DNA from: Leisingera daeponensis DSM 23529
GTDB lineage: Bacteria > Pseudomonadota > Alphaproteobacteria > Rhodobacterales > Rhodobacteraceae
Assembly (NCBI RefSeq): GCF_000473145.1
Contig: NZ_KI421500.1
Span: 2,753,725-2,817,724 of the forward strand
Length of the DNA: 64,000 nt
Reading direction: 5' to 3'
The notes below the pieces were generated by a model that was given only the letters and a program-made list of their open reading frames with translations, was not told the origin of the DNA and ran no database searches. Shown in pieces: positions 20,101-27,864 of the stretch. Made by a program: the position numbers and the translations under genes. Within the stretch, counting starts at the first letter, position 1, and each line of letters begins with the position of its first letter.

Positions 20101-20478
20101 ATTGACTGCGGTGCCGCGATACAAGACCGCCTTTCCATCGGCGTGTTTTCCATTGACGCTGTGAACAACGTGCCTTCCTGGAACCCGGCAATGTTCTACC
20201 TGCTTGGCTATGATCCGGAAACAACCCGGCCTTCGGTGGAGCTTTTGCTGGAGCAGGTCCACCCGGACGACCGGGCCGCTGCCAGAACCGGATTGCGGAA
20301 TGTGCAGGTCGAGGGCCAGCCTTTACATCACCCGTTGCGGCTGCGCGCTTCGGACGGGACCTATCTGCGCGCGCTTCTGTTTGCACAAGCCAAACGGGAA
20401 AAAGATGGCCGGATCTCCCAAGTGTACGGCGGTTTGCAGCTAACAGTCACTGGCTCCGAACAGGCATCGGGCGCTTAG
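17167..20478 (+). CDS. CheB/CheR/PAS hybrid signalling protein
   Basis: A protein of about 1103 residues joining chemotaxis enzymes with sensor domains. Order: CheB methylesterase (about 30-215; catalytic Ser39 in ASAGG, His in AQHMSP, Asp in GTGSDGS), CheR N-terminal domain (about 230-285), CheR SAM methyltransferase (about 290-490; GCATGEEAYSIAIL and RNVLIYFN), a PAS-like region, a coiled coil of near-perfect repeats NEELQ(S/T) (about 665-740), then three PAS/PAC modules. There is no receiver on CheB and no kinase domain. The frame reaches TTG at 17026, but ATG 17167 is preferred; the start is uncertain. No other chemotaxis genes are nearby, so it likely works with the next two genes. Confidence 0.9.
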   Translation: MEDLNQASSAGKTESQPEKSDAREKARSQGFQVAGIAASAGGLEAVSLLVRNLPRSANAIYVIAQHMSPTHKSVLTSLIAQETSLPVVELGRVTEPEAGTIYVTPPDTDVVYEGGQLRLRTPAGHPATPKPSADRLFKSLAEECGENCIGIVLSGTGSDGSYGVQSIREAGGITLAQDPGTAKYDGMPTSAIETGCIDLTLTPEQIGEHFEKILAKPRDLELLRPVAGEPSKLTELFGILLARTQVDFANYKENTLNRRIARRMSALGIGDYEKYVDYCRSSVDEVDALHRDLLISVTRFFRDPEQFRKLHEQLERQLAERGPGPVRVWVVGCATGEEAYSIAILIAEILGGIHALTKSNVQIFATDIDQNAIEIARKGVYPVSAAQDIPLNYLSDYFVVGESDITVRQELRNVTLFSRHNVFQDPPFINVNLVTIRNVLIYFNLALQERVLTRLHYSMATGGLLFLGTSETVGEMGIYFEARQGSDKIFGKRRGISGELSVSSRTQGNGYLRSLNLRKSAERAAAEQAAQADLSLARAVAPNGIICTRNGDIIEVLGDISVYSEIRAGMSTSLNVKMLIEPLRTEASSLIAVALRNEQRRDGRWHNVSLPTGNRAQLQAFPFHSRNGGEVHCLLAINTKFEEQKEYSFEEISDRDQRDYVERMEMEIRSTQEALQQTIEELQTANEELQSANEELQSTNEEFQATNEELETSNEELQSTNEELLTVNEELQISSAERQALSSELEAMLDSSPYAVALADQALIIRRASRMAQELLGISELPPTGLHLSQCNLPRGFPALAPIANAVLRLQQTRRIPVLSGGRYYTLVMSPVLDVHHKQIGISITVTRFDIEPFYNVLRLVSKVARVGFWTHNLDSGETHLSPEAKEIFGIGHSPSAPSFDDILARAHPEDQPFLRSSLAKLQKDGGSFEFEARFFDDSGDASWLKGSMTVFQDSHGEIVQFIGVCWDKDEVDDRELLIDCGAAIQDRLSIGVFSIDAVNNVPSWNPAMFYLLGYDPETTRPSVELLLEQVHPDDRAAARTGLRNVQVEGQPLHHPLRLRASDGTYLRALLFAQAKREKDGRISQVYGGLQLTVTGSEQASGA

Positions 20479-20643
20479 ACGCACGATGTCAGCAGCCATG
20501 GAGGACCAACCGATCAAAGACAGGCCCCGCATTCCGGCCGCACCGCACGCAACCGGATTTTGCTGCTTGTGCAAGTGCCGCGTGCCATCCGTCCGCCAAC
20601 CGTCCCGCATGCGGCAAGCGCAATTTCTGCAGAGGTGCCGCTA

Positions 20644-21783
20644 ATGCTGCCTGAAGACGCGGACGTGAACGCCGATGTGTTGGGCAACGCCTTTCTTGCC
20701 TCCCCTTACGGGTCGTTCATCCTGAACTGGAATGGCCGCATCCTTGTCTGCAACCGGCGGGCAGAACGCAGTTTCTGCCCCTTTTCCCCGGCTGGCAGCG
20801 GCGCCTTGACCGGCACATCCTTCAGCGAATTGACCCTTTGGGACCGGGACGATGTTATATCCAGCCTGCGCAAAGGCGCCGCTTCCGGCTCGGTGTCCTT
20901 TCCCATGGCCGCGGGCAATTTTATCGCGCCGCTTCCGGACACCGAATTCCGTGTCTCGCTGCTGCGTTCGGCCACCAAGGGCGAACGGCTGATCCTGCTG
21001 ACCCAGGATCAGCTGCGGCTGACAGCGGACAGGCTGCGGCAGATGAACGAGATGCGCGGCAAGCTGCGCGGTGAATTGTCCACCGCCAAGGATGCCAATG
21101 CAAAGCTGCAGGAAACCCTTCTGTCGATGGAGGCCTTTGCCCATGCCGCCGCGCACGATCTGCGCACGCCGATCAACACCATGACCGGTTCCCTGCAATT
21201 CTTCTCTGAGCATTACAGCGCCGCGCTGCCGCAGACCGCCAGGGAGTTCTTGCAGCACATGGCCCGCGCCGCACGGCAAATGGACCAGCTGACGACGGAG
21301 CTGCTGGAGCATTCGGTATCAACCGCCTCCGGCACCAGCTTTCAGGAAGTTGTCATGGCAGATGCGGTTTCAGAAGCCTGCGACAGCCTGCACCAGGCGC
21401 TGCAGGAGTGCGGCGCCAAGACCCGCGTCCGGGGCGCGGACATCACGTTGCATGCGGATCCAACCTTGCTGCATCTGGTGCTGACCAACCTCCTGTCTAA
21501 CGCAATCAAATACCGGGATCCGGCCCGTCGGCTGGAAATCACCATCAGCATGGAAGGCACCGGACGGGAGCACTGGACGTTGTCGGTTGCCGACAACGGC
21601 ACGGGGTTTGATCCGCGGGAGAAGCACCGGATCCTTCAGCCGTTCCACCGGGTGCACCGCGAAATCGAAGGCAGCGGAATCGGGCTGTCCACGTGTGCCG
21701 AGATTTGCCGCCGCCACTCCTGGAAGTTCACTGCCGATGCCGAACCCGGCAAGGGCGCCACTTTCAAGATTTCCTGCGGCTAA
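20644..21783 (+). CDS. PAS-domain sensor histidine kinase
   Basis: A soluble histidine kinase of about 379 residues. A PAS-like domain occupies about residues 15-120, followed by a short coiled coil, a HisKA dimerisation domain with phospho-acceptor His171 in AAAHDLRTP, and a HATPase domain with N-box NLLSNAIKYRD, DNGTGFD and GSGIGLS. No transmembrane segment, so it senses a cytosolic signal or is driven by its neighbour. The frame opens at TTG 20560, but ATG 20644 has a GAGGTG site; the start is moderately sure. No cognate DNA-binding regulator is adjacent. Confidence 0.9.
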   Translation: MLPEDADVNADVLGNAFLASPYGSFILNWNGRILVCNRRAERSFCPFSPAGSGALTGTSFSELTLWDRDDVISSLRKGAASGSVSFPMAAGNFIAPLPDTEFRVSLLRSATKGERLILLTQDQLRLTADRLRQMNEMRGKLRGELSTAKDANAKLQETLLSMEAFAHAAAHDLRTPINTMTGSLQFFSEHYSAALPQTAREFLQHMARAARQMDQLTTELLEHSVSTASGTSFQEVVMADAVSEACDSLHQALQECGAKTRVRGADITLHADPTLLHLVLTNLLSNAIKYRDPARRLEITISMEGTGREHWTLSVADNGTGFDPREKHRILQPFHRVHREIEGSGIGLSTCAEICRRHSWKFTADAEPGKGATFKISCG

Positions 21784-21858
21784 GGCCGGCAGCGCGCCGC
21801 CTGGACACGAAAAACAGGGCGTCTGGAAGGGCCGCGGAGACCCGCCTCGCCGCCCTGG

Positions 21859-22245
21859 TCAGCTTGCCGCCATGGCGGGAACCCGCCCGGTCACATGGTC
21901 GACCATGCTGAGGAGATCGGACAGGTTGACCGGTTTTCGCAGCACCCAGCGGATATTGCGGCTGAGGCTGAACAATTCGCCGCCCGAAAACAGGCGGCTG
22001 CCGGTGATGCAGACCACTGGAATATCCGGGCGCAGCAGAGCGGCGTAATCTGCCACTGGCAGCGACATCTCCTCCCCGATCTTCAGGTCCAGCACCAGCA
22101 CGTCGAGGGGCAATTCGGTCAATGCAGAGATGGCGTCGCTGCAGCTGGTGACGGCGGTCACGTCATATCCGGCTTCCTGCAGCGCCATGTTGAAAGTGAA
22201 GCGGACGCCGGCGTCGTCCTCCAGAAGCAAAACTTTGGCTGTCAC
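21859..22245 (-). CDS. Single-domain response regulator (receiver only)
   Basis: A receiver domain of 128 residues with no output domain. Acidic pocket Glu9-Asp10-Asp11, phospho-acceptor Asp53 (VLVLDLK), switch Thr81 and conserved Lys104 (LRKP) are all present. The likely start is GTG at 22245, eight bases after an AGGG; an upstream open frame to 22299 lacks a better start. It converges on the kinase gene, 75 bases apart. It could relay phosphate from the kinase to another protein or act as a phosphate sink, as in other CheB/CheR-PAS clusters. Confidence 0.88.
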   Translation of the reverse strand: MTAKVLLLEDDAGVRFTFNMALQEAGYDVTAVTSCSDAISALTELPLDVLVLDLKIGEEMSLPVADYAALLRPDIPVVCITGSRLFSGGELFSLSRNIRWVLRKPVNLSDLLSMVDHVTGRVPAMAAS

Positions 22246-22456
22246 ATTGATACCCTGTACCGGCGTGGCTGGTGCCGGGATCACGCGGCCTTGGCGCATT
22301 CACGGCTGTTCGTTTAACCCCGACATGTGAATTTCGAAGCAAATTTTCAAAACCACCGTGAACCGCCATGCGTTCATAAGGGATATCTTCTTCTACTTAA
22401 AATTGCACAGCCTGTACATCTCACCCGCATAATCTTTTCGTAAAAGCCGTGCGTCC

Positions 22457-22491
22457 CGGCAAGGGGAGCTTTGGGAAACCGCCCCTTGCCG
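22457..22491 (-). terminator. Possible terminator of the thiolase gene
   Basis: A perfect 10-bp stem (CGGCAAGGGG / CCCCTTGCCG) with a 15-base loop just after the thiolase stop on the minus strand. The nearest T-run comes about a dozen bases later, so it may be an mRNA-stabilising hairpin rather than a strong terminator. Confidence 0.4.
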
Positions 22492-22500
22492 CGCTTACCG

Positions 22501-23676
22501 TCAGAGCCGTTCAATCGCCAGCGCGATGCCTTGCCCGCCGCCGATGCACATGGTGATCAACCCCTTGGAACCGCCAGTCCGCTCCAATTCATAAAGCGTT
22601 TTCAGGGTGATAATCGCACCGGTGGCCCCCACTGGATGGCCCAGAGCAATGGCGCCGCCGTTGGGGTTAACCTTGGCCGGGTCCAGTCCCAGCTCTTTGT
22701 TCACTGCCAGCGCCTGCGCTGCAAAGGCTTCGTTGGATTCGATCACATCGAAGTCGCCAGCCGACAGGCCGGTCCTCTCCAAGAGGTTGCGCACCGCGGG
22801 CACCGGACCGATCCCCATCACCTCGGGGCGCACGCCGGCATGGGCATAGCCCAGGATCCGCGCCTTGGGCTTCAGCCCCGCTTTCTCTGCCGCCGCAGCC
22901 GTGGCCAGGACCATGGCCGCCGCGCCATCGTTGATTCCGCTGGCATTTCCGGCGGTTACGCGGCCGTCCTTCTGGAACACCGCCCTAAGCCCGGCCAGCG
23001 CTTCCGGCGTCGTGGCCTTTGGGTGTTCGTCCACCTCAAAGGGCACCAGGTCGCGTTTCACCTTCACATCAACGGGGGTGATCTGCGATTTGAAGTGCCC
23101 GGCCTCGATCGCTGCCGCAGCGCGGGTCTGGCTGGTGAGTGCGAACTCATCCATCTGCTCGCGGGTGATCTCATGCTCCTCCGCCACATTCTCTGCCGTC
23201 ACCCCCATATGGCCGGTGCCGAAGGGACAGTTCAGCGCGCCCAGCATCATGTCGAGCGACTTCACGTCGCCCATCTTCGCGCCCCAGCGGCTTTGCTGGA
23301 TGATGTAGGGGCTGCGCGACATGTTTTCGGCGCCGCCGGCCAGTGCGAACTCCGCGTCGCCCATGGCAAGGGATTGATAAGCTGAGATAATTGCCTGAAC
23401 GCCGGAGCCGCAAAGGCGGTTCACGTTCATCGCCGGAACCGCATCCGGCACCCCGGCCTGCATGGCGGCAACGCGGCTCAGGTACATATCGCGCGGCTCT
23501 GTATTGATGATGTGGCCGAACACCACATGGCCGATCTGGCCGCCCTCGACGCCGGAGCGTTCCAGCGCGGCCTTGGAGACCGTCGTGGCCAGGTCGATCG
23601 GCGCAGTGCCCGCCAGCGCGCCGCCAAAAGTGCCGATGGCGGTGCGGGCGCCGTCCAGGATCACGATGTCATTCAT
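22501..23676 (-). CDS. Acetyl-CoA C-acetyltransferase (thiolase)
   Basis: A 391-residue biosynthetic-type thiolase that condenses or cleaves acetoacetyl-CoA. The nucleophile Cys89 is in VNRLCGSGVQA, the catalytic His in GHPVGATGA and the second Cys in CIGGGQGIA at the C-terminus. Length and motifs fit the PhaA/AtoB group; assignment to PHB synthesis or ketone use is not possible from this gene alone because phaB/phaC are absent here. The ATG at 23676 has GAGGAG upstream. It is divergent from an XRE-cupin regulator that may control it. Confidence 0.94.
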   Translation of the reverse strand: MNDIVILDGARTAIGTFGGALAGTAPIDLATTVSKAALERSGVEGGQIGHVVFGHIINTEPRDMYLSRVAAMQAGVPDAVPAMNVNRLCGSGVQAIISAYQSLAMGDAEFALAGGAENMSRSPYIIQQSRWGAKMGDVKSLDMMLGALNCPFGTGHMGVTAENVAEEHEITREQMDEFALTSQTRAAAAIEAGHFKSQITPVDVKVKRDLVPFEVDEHPKATTPEALAGLRAVFQKDGRVTAGNASGINDGAAAMVLATAAAAEKAGLKPKARILGYAHAGVRPEVMGIGPVPAVRNLLERTGLSAGDFDVIESNEAFAAQALAVNKELGLDPAKVNPNGGAIALGHPVGATGAIITLKTLYELERTGGSKGLITMCIGGGQGIALAIERL

Positions 23677-23782
23677 ACTCTCTCTCCTCGTCAGATTTGC
23701 CCCATCATGCACCCGCAGCATTGATCTGTCTGCTGATACGTGCCGTCATCAAAACGCGGCGTCACCAGTCTGTCACCCTCCA

Positions 23783-23813
23783 TGCACCCCCTGTGCACCC
23801 CCTGTGCACCGCC
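23783..23813. promoter_or_regulatory. Three 11-bp-spaced TGCACC repeats between thiolase and XRE-cupin genes
   Basis: TGCACC occurs at 23783, 23794 and 23805, exactly 11 bases apart, with CCCCTG between them, so all three lie on the same face of the helix. The site is between two divergent genes, one encoding a helix-turn-helix regulator. It is a candidate operator; binding is inferred, not shown. Confidence 0.4.
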
Positions 23814-23879
23814 GCAGCGCGGCATCGCCGTGTGCGGGAACATTTGACAAATCAGCCGCATCAGCGCAGAGAATCCGTC

Positions 23880-24446
23880 ATGACGGAAAACACAGACGAT
23901 ATCCTGACCCTGCTGCCCGCCCGCTTGAAGGAGGCGCGCCGCGCCCAGGGCCTGAGCCTGGAGGCGGTGGCGAATCTCTCCGGCGTCAGCCGCTCGATGG
24001 TGAGCCAGATCGAGCGCGGTGAAAGTTCCCCCACCATTGCGACGCTGTGGAACCTGACCCGCGCGTTGCAGGTAGACTTTGCCGGGTTGCTGGAGTCGGG
24101 CGACATGCAGGACCGGATCGAAGTGCTGCGCGCCGCGGATGTGCCCAAGATTGAGAACATGGGCCAAGGCTGCCGCATCCGCATCCTGTCGCCGCCGGAA
24201 GAGGCCGGCGGGCATGAGGTTTATGACATCCGGTTCGACCAGGGCGGCGCGCTGGTCAGCCAGCCGCACACCCGAGGCGCGGTGGAGCAGCTGACGGTGC
24301 TGGAAGGCGAAATCGCAGTGAGTTCAGGCAATGCCAAGGACCAGCTGCAGGCCGGCGACACCGCCCGCTATGCCGCAGATGTCGCGCATTCGATCACCGC
24401 CCCCGAGGGGCCCGCACGGGTGTTTCTGATTGTGAAGAACGCTTGA
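23880..24446 (+). CDS. XRE-family transcription regulator with C-terminal cupin sensor domain
   Basis: A 188-residue regulator. The N-terminal helix-turn-helix (about residues 12-70) has ARLKEARRAQGLSLEAVANLSGVSRSMVSQIERGESSPT split over helices 1-3; the C-terminal cupin (about 105-185) has QPHTRGAVEQLTVLEGEI and a late AHSITAPEGPARVFLIV strand. Such proteins (SutR/PuuR-like) sense small ligands and often repress nearby catabolic genes. The frame is open 61 codons upstream; ATG 23880 begins the homology. It is divergent from the thiolase gene. Confidence 0.9.
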   Translation: MTENTDDILTLLPARLKEARRAQGLSLEAVANLSGVSRSMVSQIERGESSPTIATLWNLTRALQVDFAGLLESGDMQDRIEVLRAADVPKIENMGQGCRIRILSPPEEAGGHEVYDIRFDQGGALVSQPHTRGAVEQLTVLEGEIAVSSGNAKDQLQAGDTARYAADVAHSITAPEGPARVFLIVKNA

Positions 24447-24562
24447 CGCGGGTGACTGCGTTCAGGCGGGCCCTGCGCGTGTCCTTGCGTGAAAGGTAAA
24501 AGCGGTTTGAAAGCCTGCATCGGCAGGAAAGTCCCTTATCGGGTCTTATTCGAACAAACCCC

Positions 24563-24591
24563 TTGAACGACTCGGGACAACGGCCCATATG
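24563..24591 (+). promoter_or_regulatory. Candidate promoter of the cold-shock gene
   Basis: TTGAAC, a 17-base spacer, then CATATG; the -10 is imperfect. It would give a leader of about 120 bases before the csp start at 24720, in line with the long leaders of cspA-type genes. Confidence 0.35.
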
Positions 24592-24719
24592 TGGTCCGCT
24601 TACGTTATTCTTGTCGATCCACTGTCTCCCGCTCTGCGGCGTTTTCAGTCTCTCGATCCAGACCGACTACGCCAGGCTGCCGCACTTCCGCGGGCAGCAA
24701 TCATCAGGAGACTACGGAT

Positions 24720-24926
24720 ATGGCCACTGGCACCGTAAAATGGTTCAACACCACCAAAGGCTTCGGCTTCATCGCACCCGACGGCGGCAGCAAAGATGTG
24801 TTCGTTCACATCTCCGCAGTTGAGCGCTCCGGCCTGACCGGCCTGGCGGACAACCAGAAAGTCACCTTCGACATCGAAGCAGGCCGTGACGGCCGCGAGT
24901 CGGCGGTGAATCTGCAGCTGGCATAA
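24720..24926 (+). CDS. Cold-shock domain protein (CspA family)
   Basis: A 68-residue OB-fold RNA/DNA-binding protein. RNP1 (KGFGFI) and RNP2 (VFVHI) are intact within [17 protein letters not shown] and [14 protein letters not shown]. The ATG is preceded by AGGAGA. The gene has a 273-base region upstream without other genes and a strong terminator downstream, so it is monocistronic. Whether it is cold-inducible or constitutive cannot be seen. Confidence 0.97.
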   Translation: MATGTVKWFNTTKGFGFIAPDGGSKDVFVHISAVERSGLTGLADNQKVTFDIEAGRDGRESAVNLQLA

Positions 24927-24951
24927 GCCGCGCAGACTTGCACATTTGAAA

Positions 24952-24984
24952 CGCGGTCCCTGAAAGGGGGCCGCGTTTTCTTTT
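24952..24984 (+). terminator. Rho-independent terminator of the cold-shock gene
   Basis: Stem ACGCGGTCC / GGGCCGCGT (9 bp, one G-T wobble), 7-base loop, then TTTTCTTTT. Confidence 0.92.
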
Positions 24985-24990
24985 GGGCTG

Positions 24991-25392
24991 TCAGCCTTTG
25001 TTCTTTTCATCCCAGAGTTTGGGCTCCCAAAGCTCCACTTTGTTGCCTTCGGGGTCCAGCACCCAGGCAAAGCGGCCGTTTTCATGGGTTTGCGGCCCCT
25101 GCAGGATGGAAATGCCCGCCGCGGACAGCTGCGCGATCATGCCGTCCATGTCGTCGATCCGGTAGTTGATCATGAACGTTGCGGTGCTGGGGGCGAACCA
25201 TGTGCCGTCCGGGTCGGCAGTGGCCCAGACAGTCAGGCCGCCGTCCTCTGCCCTGTCGTCCTGCCAGTTGAGCACGGCGCCACCGAATTCCTCCAGCTCA
25301 AGTCCCAGATGATCCCGGTACCATGCCGCCAGCGTCTTGGCATCGCCGCGCGCCTTGATGAATACGCCGCCAATTCCCGTGACTCTTGCCAT
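24991..25392 (-). CDS. VOC (glyoxalase/bleomycin-resistance) superfamily protein
   Basis: A 133-residue protein with the two beta-alpha-beta-beta-beta repeats of the vicinal oxygen chelate fold: VFIKARGDAKTLAAWYRDHLG at the start and FAWVLDPEGNKVELWEP near the end, whose Glu is a usual metal ligand. It resembles glyoxalase-like bleomycin-resistance proteins, but substrate and reaction are not deducible. ATG 25392 has a GGGAGG site; the longer frame has none. Confidence 0.85.
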   Translation of the reverse strand: MARVTGIGGVFIKARGDAKTLAAWYRDHLGLELEEFGGAVLNWQDDRAEDGGLTVWATADPDGTWFAPSTATFMINYRIDDMDGMIAQLSAAGISILQGPQTHENGRFAWVLDPEGNKVELWEPKLWDEKNKG

Positions 25393-25491
25393 GTCTGCAA
25401 TCCTCCCTAGTTCGGGGGCAGATAGTCCGGTTTGGCGGAATTTCACCGGCCGCATCCAGTTTCACGGATTTTTTTCCGCAATCCTGAAATC

Positions 25492-25520
25492 CTGCATTCC
25501 GGAAACACATCCGCTATGCT
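25492..25520 (+). promoter_or_regulatory. Candidate promoter of kbl-tdh
   Basis: CTGCAT, a 17-base spacer, then TATGCT, placed 36-64 bases upstream of the kbl start. The -35 box is weak. A TTCCGGAA palindrome (25498-25505) lies in the spacer and could be an operator. Confidence 0.3.
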
Positions 25521-25555
25521 AGACGTGCGACTCGAGACACCAAGGGAGTTTGCGC

Positions 25556-26740
25556 ATGTCCACTGCTTTTCTGACCGACATCTCCAACACGCTGGCCCAG
25601 ATCGAGGCCGAGGGGCTGTACAAGCGCGAGCGAATGATCACCTCCCCGCAGGGGGGCGAGATCACGGTTGGCGGGCGTCAGGTGATCAACCTATGCGCCA
25701 ACAACTATCTGGGTCTGGCCGACCACCCTGCCCTGATCAAAGCCGCCAGGGACGCGATGGAGCCAAAGGGGTTCGGCATGGCCTCAGTCAGGTTCATCTG
25801 CGGCACCCAGGACATTCACCGGGAGCTGGAGCAGAGGCTGGCACAGTTCTTGGGCAAAGATGACGCGATCCTGTTTGCTGCCTGTTTCGACGCCAATGGC
25901 GGGCTGTTCGAGCCGCTCTTGGGGCCGGAGGATGCGATCATTTCGGACTCGCTGAACCATGCGTCGATCATCGACGGCATCCGGCTGTGCAAGGCCAAGC
26001 GTTACCGCTATCTCAACAGCGATATGAACGACCTGGAGGCCTGGCTGAAACAGGCCCGCGAGGATGGCGCGCGGCATATCATGATCGCCACCGACGGCGT
26101 GTTCTCAATGGACGGCTATCTGGCCAAGCTGCCGGAAATCCGGGCCCTGGCGGACAAATACGACGCCATCGTGATGGTGGATGACTGCCACGCCACCGGC
26201 TTCATGGGCAAGACCGGCGCCGGCACGCCGGAGCATTTCGGAGTGGACGCGGACATCCTGACGGGAACCTTGGGCAAAGCACTTGGGGGGGCCATCGGCG
26301 GTTATATCGCCGGGCCGCAGCCAGTGATCGACCTGCTGCGGCAGCGGGCGCGGCCCTATCTGTTCTCCAATTCGCTGCCGCCCGCCATCGTTGCTGCCGG
26401 GCTGGAGGCGATCCGGCTGGTGGAAGAAGGGGACGAACTGCGGGCGCAGCTGTTCGAGAACGCGAAATGCTGGCGCACCGGGCTGGAAAAGCTTGGGTTT
26501 GACCTGCTGCCGGGCGAGCATCCGATCATCCCGGTGATGCTGGGCGAAGCGCAGCTGGCGCAGGACATGGCGGCCCGGCTGTTTGACGAAGGCGTCTATG
26601 TCTCCGGGTTCTTCTTCCCGGTGGTGCCGCGCGGGCAGGCCCGTATCCGAACTCAGATGAACGCGACGCTGACGCAGGAGGAACTGGACCGCGCGCTGGC
26701 GGCGTTCGGCAAGGCGGGCAAGGAACTGGGGGTGATCTGA
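25556..26740 (+). CDS. kbl: Glycine C-acetyltransferase (2-amino-3-ketobutyrate CoA ligase)
   Basis: A 394-residue PLP enzyme that cleaves 2-amino-3-ketobutyrate with CoA to glycine and acetyl-CoA, the second step of threonine degradation. The alpha-oxoamine synthase features are clear: [12 protein letters not shown], cofactor Asp in [10 protein letters not shown], and the Schiff-base Lys in [14 protein letters not shown] 25556 follows GGGAG. Its stop overlaps the tdh start by one base (TGATG), so the two are translationally coupled. Confidence 0.97.
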   Translation: MSTAFLTDISNTLAQIEAEGLYKRERMITSPQGGEITVGGRQVINLCANNYLGLADHPALIKAARDAMEPKGFGMASVRFICGTQDIHRELEQRLAQFLGKDDAILFAACFDANGGLFEPLLGPEDAIISDSLNHASIIDGIRLCKAKRYRYLNSDMNDLEAWLKQAREDGARHIMIATDGVFSMDGYLAKLPEIRALADKYDAIVMVDDCHATGFMGKTGAGTPEHFGVDADILTGTLGKALGGAIGGYIAGPQPVIDLLRQRARPYLFSNSLPPAIVAAGLEAIRLVEEGDELRAQLFENAKCWRTGLEKLGFDLLPGEHPIIPVMLGEAQLAQDMAARLFDEGVYVSGFFFPVVPRGQARIRTQMNATLTQEELDRALAAFGKAGKELGVI

Positions 26741-27786
26741 TGAGCCGTCCGAACACGATGAAGGCGCTGGAAAAGAGCCGCGCGGAAGAAGGCCTGTGGA
26801 TGGTGCAGGCGCCGGTGCCGGAGATCGGCCCGGACGAGGTGCTGATCAAGGTGAAGAAAACCGGCATCTGCGGCACCGACATCCACATCTGGAACTGGGA
26901 CGACTGGGCCGCGCACACCGTGCCGGTGCCGATGATCACCGGGCATGAGTTTGCGGGCGAGATCGTCGAGATCGGGCGCAATGTCACCGATCTGGCGGTG
27001 GGGCAGCGCTGCTCCGGCGAGGGGCATCTGATCAAGACCGACTCGCGCCAGAGCCGCGCCGGCAAGTTTCACCTGGACCCCGGCACCCGCGGCATCGGGG
27101 TGAATGAGCAGGGGGCCTTTGCAGAGTATCTGAAGCTGCCGGCCTTTAACGTGGTGCCGTTGCCGGATGACATTCCGGACGAGATCGGCGCGATCCTGGA
27201 CCCCCTGGGCAATGCGGTGCACACGGCGTTGAGCTTTGATCTTTTGGGCGAGGATGTCCTGATCACCGGAGCAGGCCCCATTGGCATCATGGCAGCGGCA
27301 GTGGCGAAACACGCCGGGGCGCGGCATGTGGTGATTACCGACATTAACCCGGACCGTTTGAAGCTGGCTGCGCATGTGGTGCCGGCGGTGCGCACGGTGG
27401 ATGTGTCCAAGGAAGAGCTGCAGGATGTGATCCGGGAGCTGGGCATGAAGCAGGGCTTTGACGTCGGGCTGGAGATGTCCGGTTCGCAGGCTGCACTGGA
27501 TCAGATGGTGGAGGCGCTGGTGATGGGCGGCAAGATTGCGCTTCTGGGCATCCCTCCGGGCAAGTCGCCGGTCGACTGGTCGCGGATCGTGTTCAAGGCG
27601 ATCACTATAAAGGGGGTCTACGGGCGCGAGATGTTCGAGACCTGGTACAAGATGATCGCCATGCTGCAGAATGGGCTGGATGTGAGCCGGGTGATCACCC
27701 ACCGGTTCGGGGTGGATGATTTCGCAGAGGGCTTTGCCGCGATGAAATCTGGCGCCAGCGGCAAGGTGGTGCTGGACTGGACGTGA
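26740..27786 (+). CDS. tdh: L-threonine 3-dehydrogenase lacking the structural zinc cysteines
   Basis: A 348-residue medium-chain dehydrogenase converting L-threonine and NAD+ to 2-amino-3-ketobutyrate. The catalytic zinc site is intact (Cys44 in TGICGTD, His69 and Glu70 in GHE), as are the NAD loop [13 protein letters not shown] and the tail [12 protein letters not shown]. The structural-zinc lobe is not: E. coli Tdh has Cys93, 96, 99 and 107 here, whereas residues 97-115 of this protein contain no cysteine at all (the segment reads [17 protein letters not shown]). The rest aligns closely with E. coli Tdh by eye. Operon with kbl. Confidence 0.95.
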   Translation: MSRPNTMKALEKSRAEEGLWMVQAPVPEIGPDEVLIKVKKTGICGTDIHIWNWDDWAAHTVPVPMITGHEFAGEIVEIGRNVTDLAVGQRCSGEGHLIKTDSRQSRAGKFHLDPGTRGIGVNEQGAFAEYLKLPAFNVVPLPDDIPDEIGAILDPLGNAVHTALSFDLLGEDVLITGAGPIGIMAAAVAKHAGARHVVITDINPDRLKLAAHVVPAVRTVDVSKEELQDVIRELGMKQGFDVGLEMSGSQAALDQMVEALVMGGKIALLGIPPGKSPVDWSRIVFKAITIKGVYGREMFETWYKMIAMLQNGLDVSRVITHRFGVDDFAEGFAAMKSGASGKVVLDWT

Positions 27787-27790
27787 TAAC

Positions 27791-27858
27791 GGGCTGAGGG
27801 GGCTTTACCCCCTCGCGCCTTGCGGCGCTCACCCCCAGAGTATTTGCGGAAAGATGAA
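27791..27858 (+). repeat. Dispersed intergenic repeat, single-core copy
   Basis: Hairpin GAGGGGG-CTTTA-CCCCCTC (27796-27814), hairpin GCGCC-TTGC-GGCGC (27815-27828), spacer TCACCCCC, then the core AGAGTATT-TGCG-GAAAGATGAA (27837-27858). It fills the gap between convergent tdh and a phosphoesterase gene and probably ends transcription from both sides. Confidence 0.85.
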
Positions 27859-27864
27859 AGCGGA

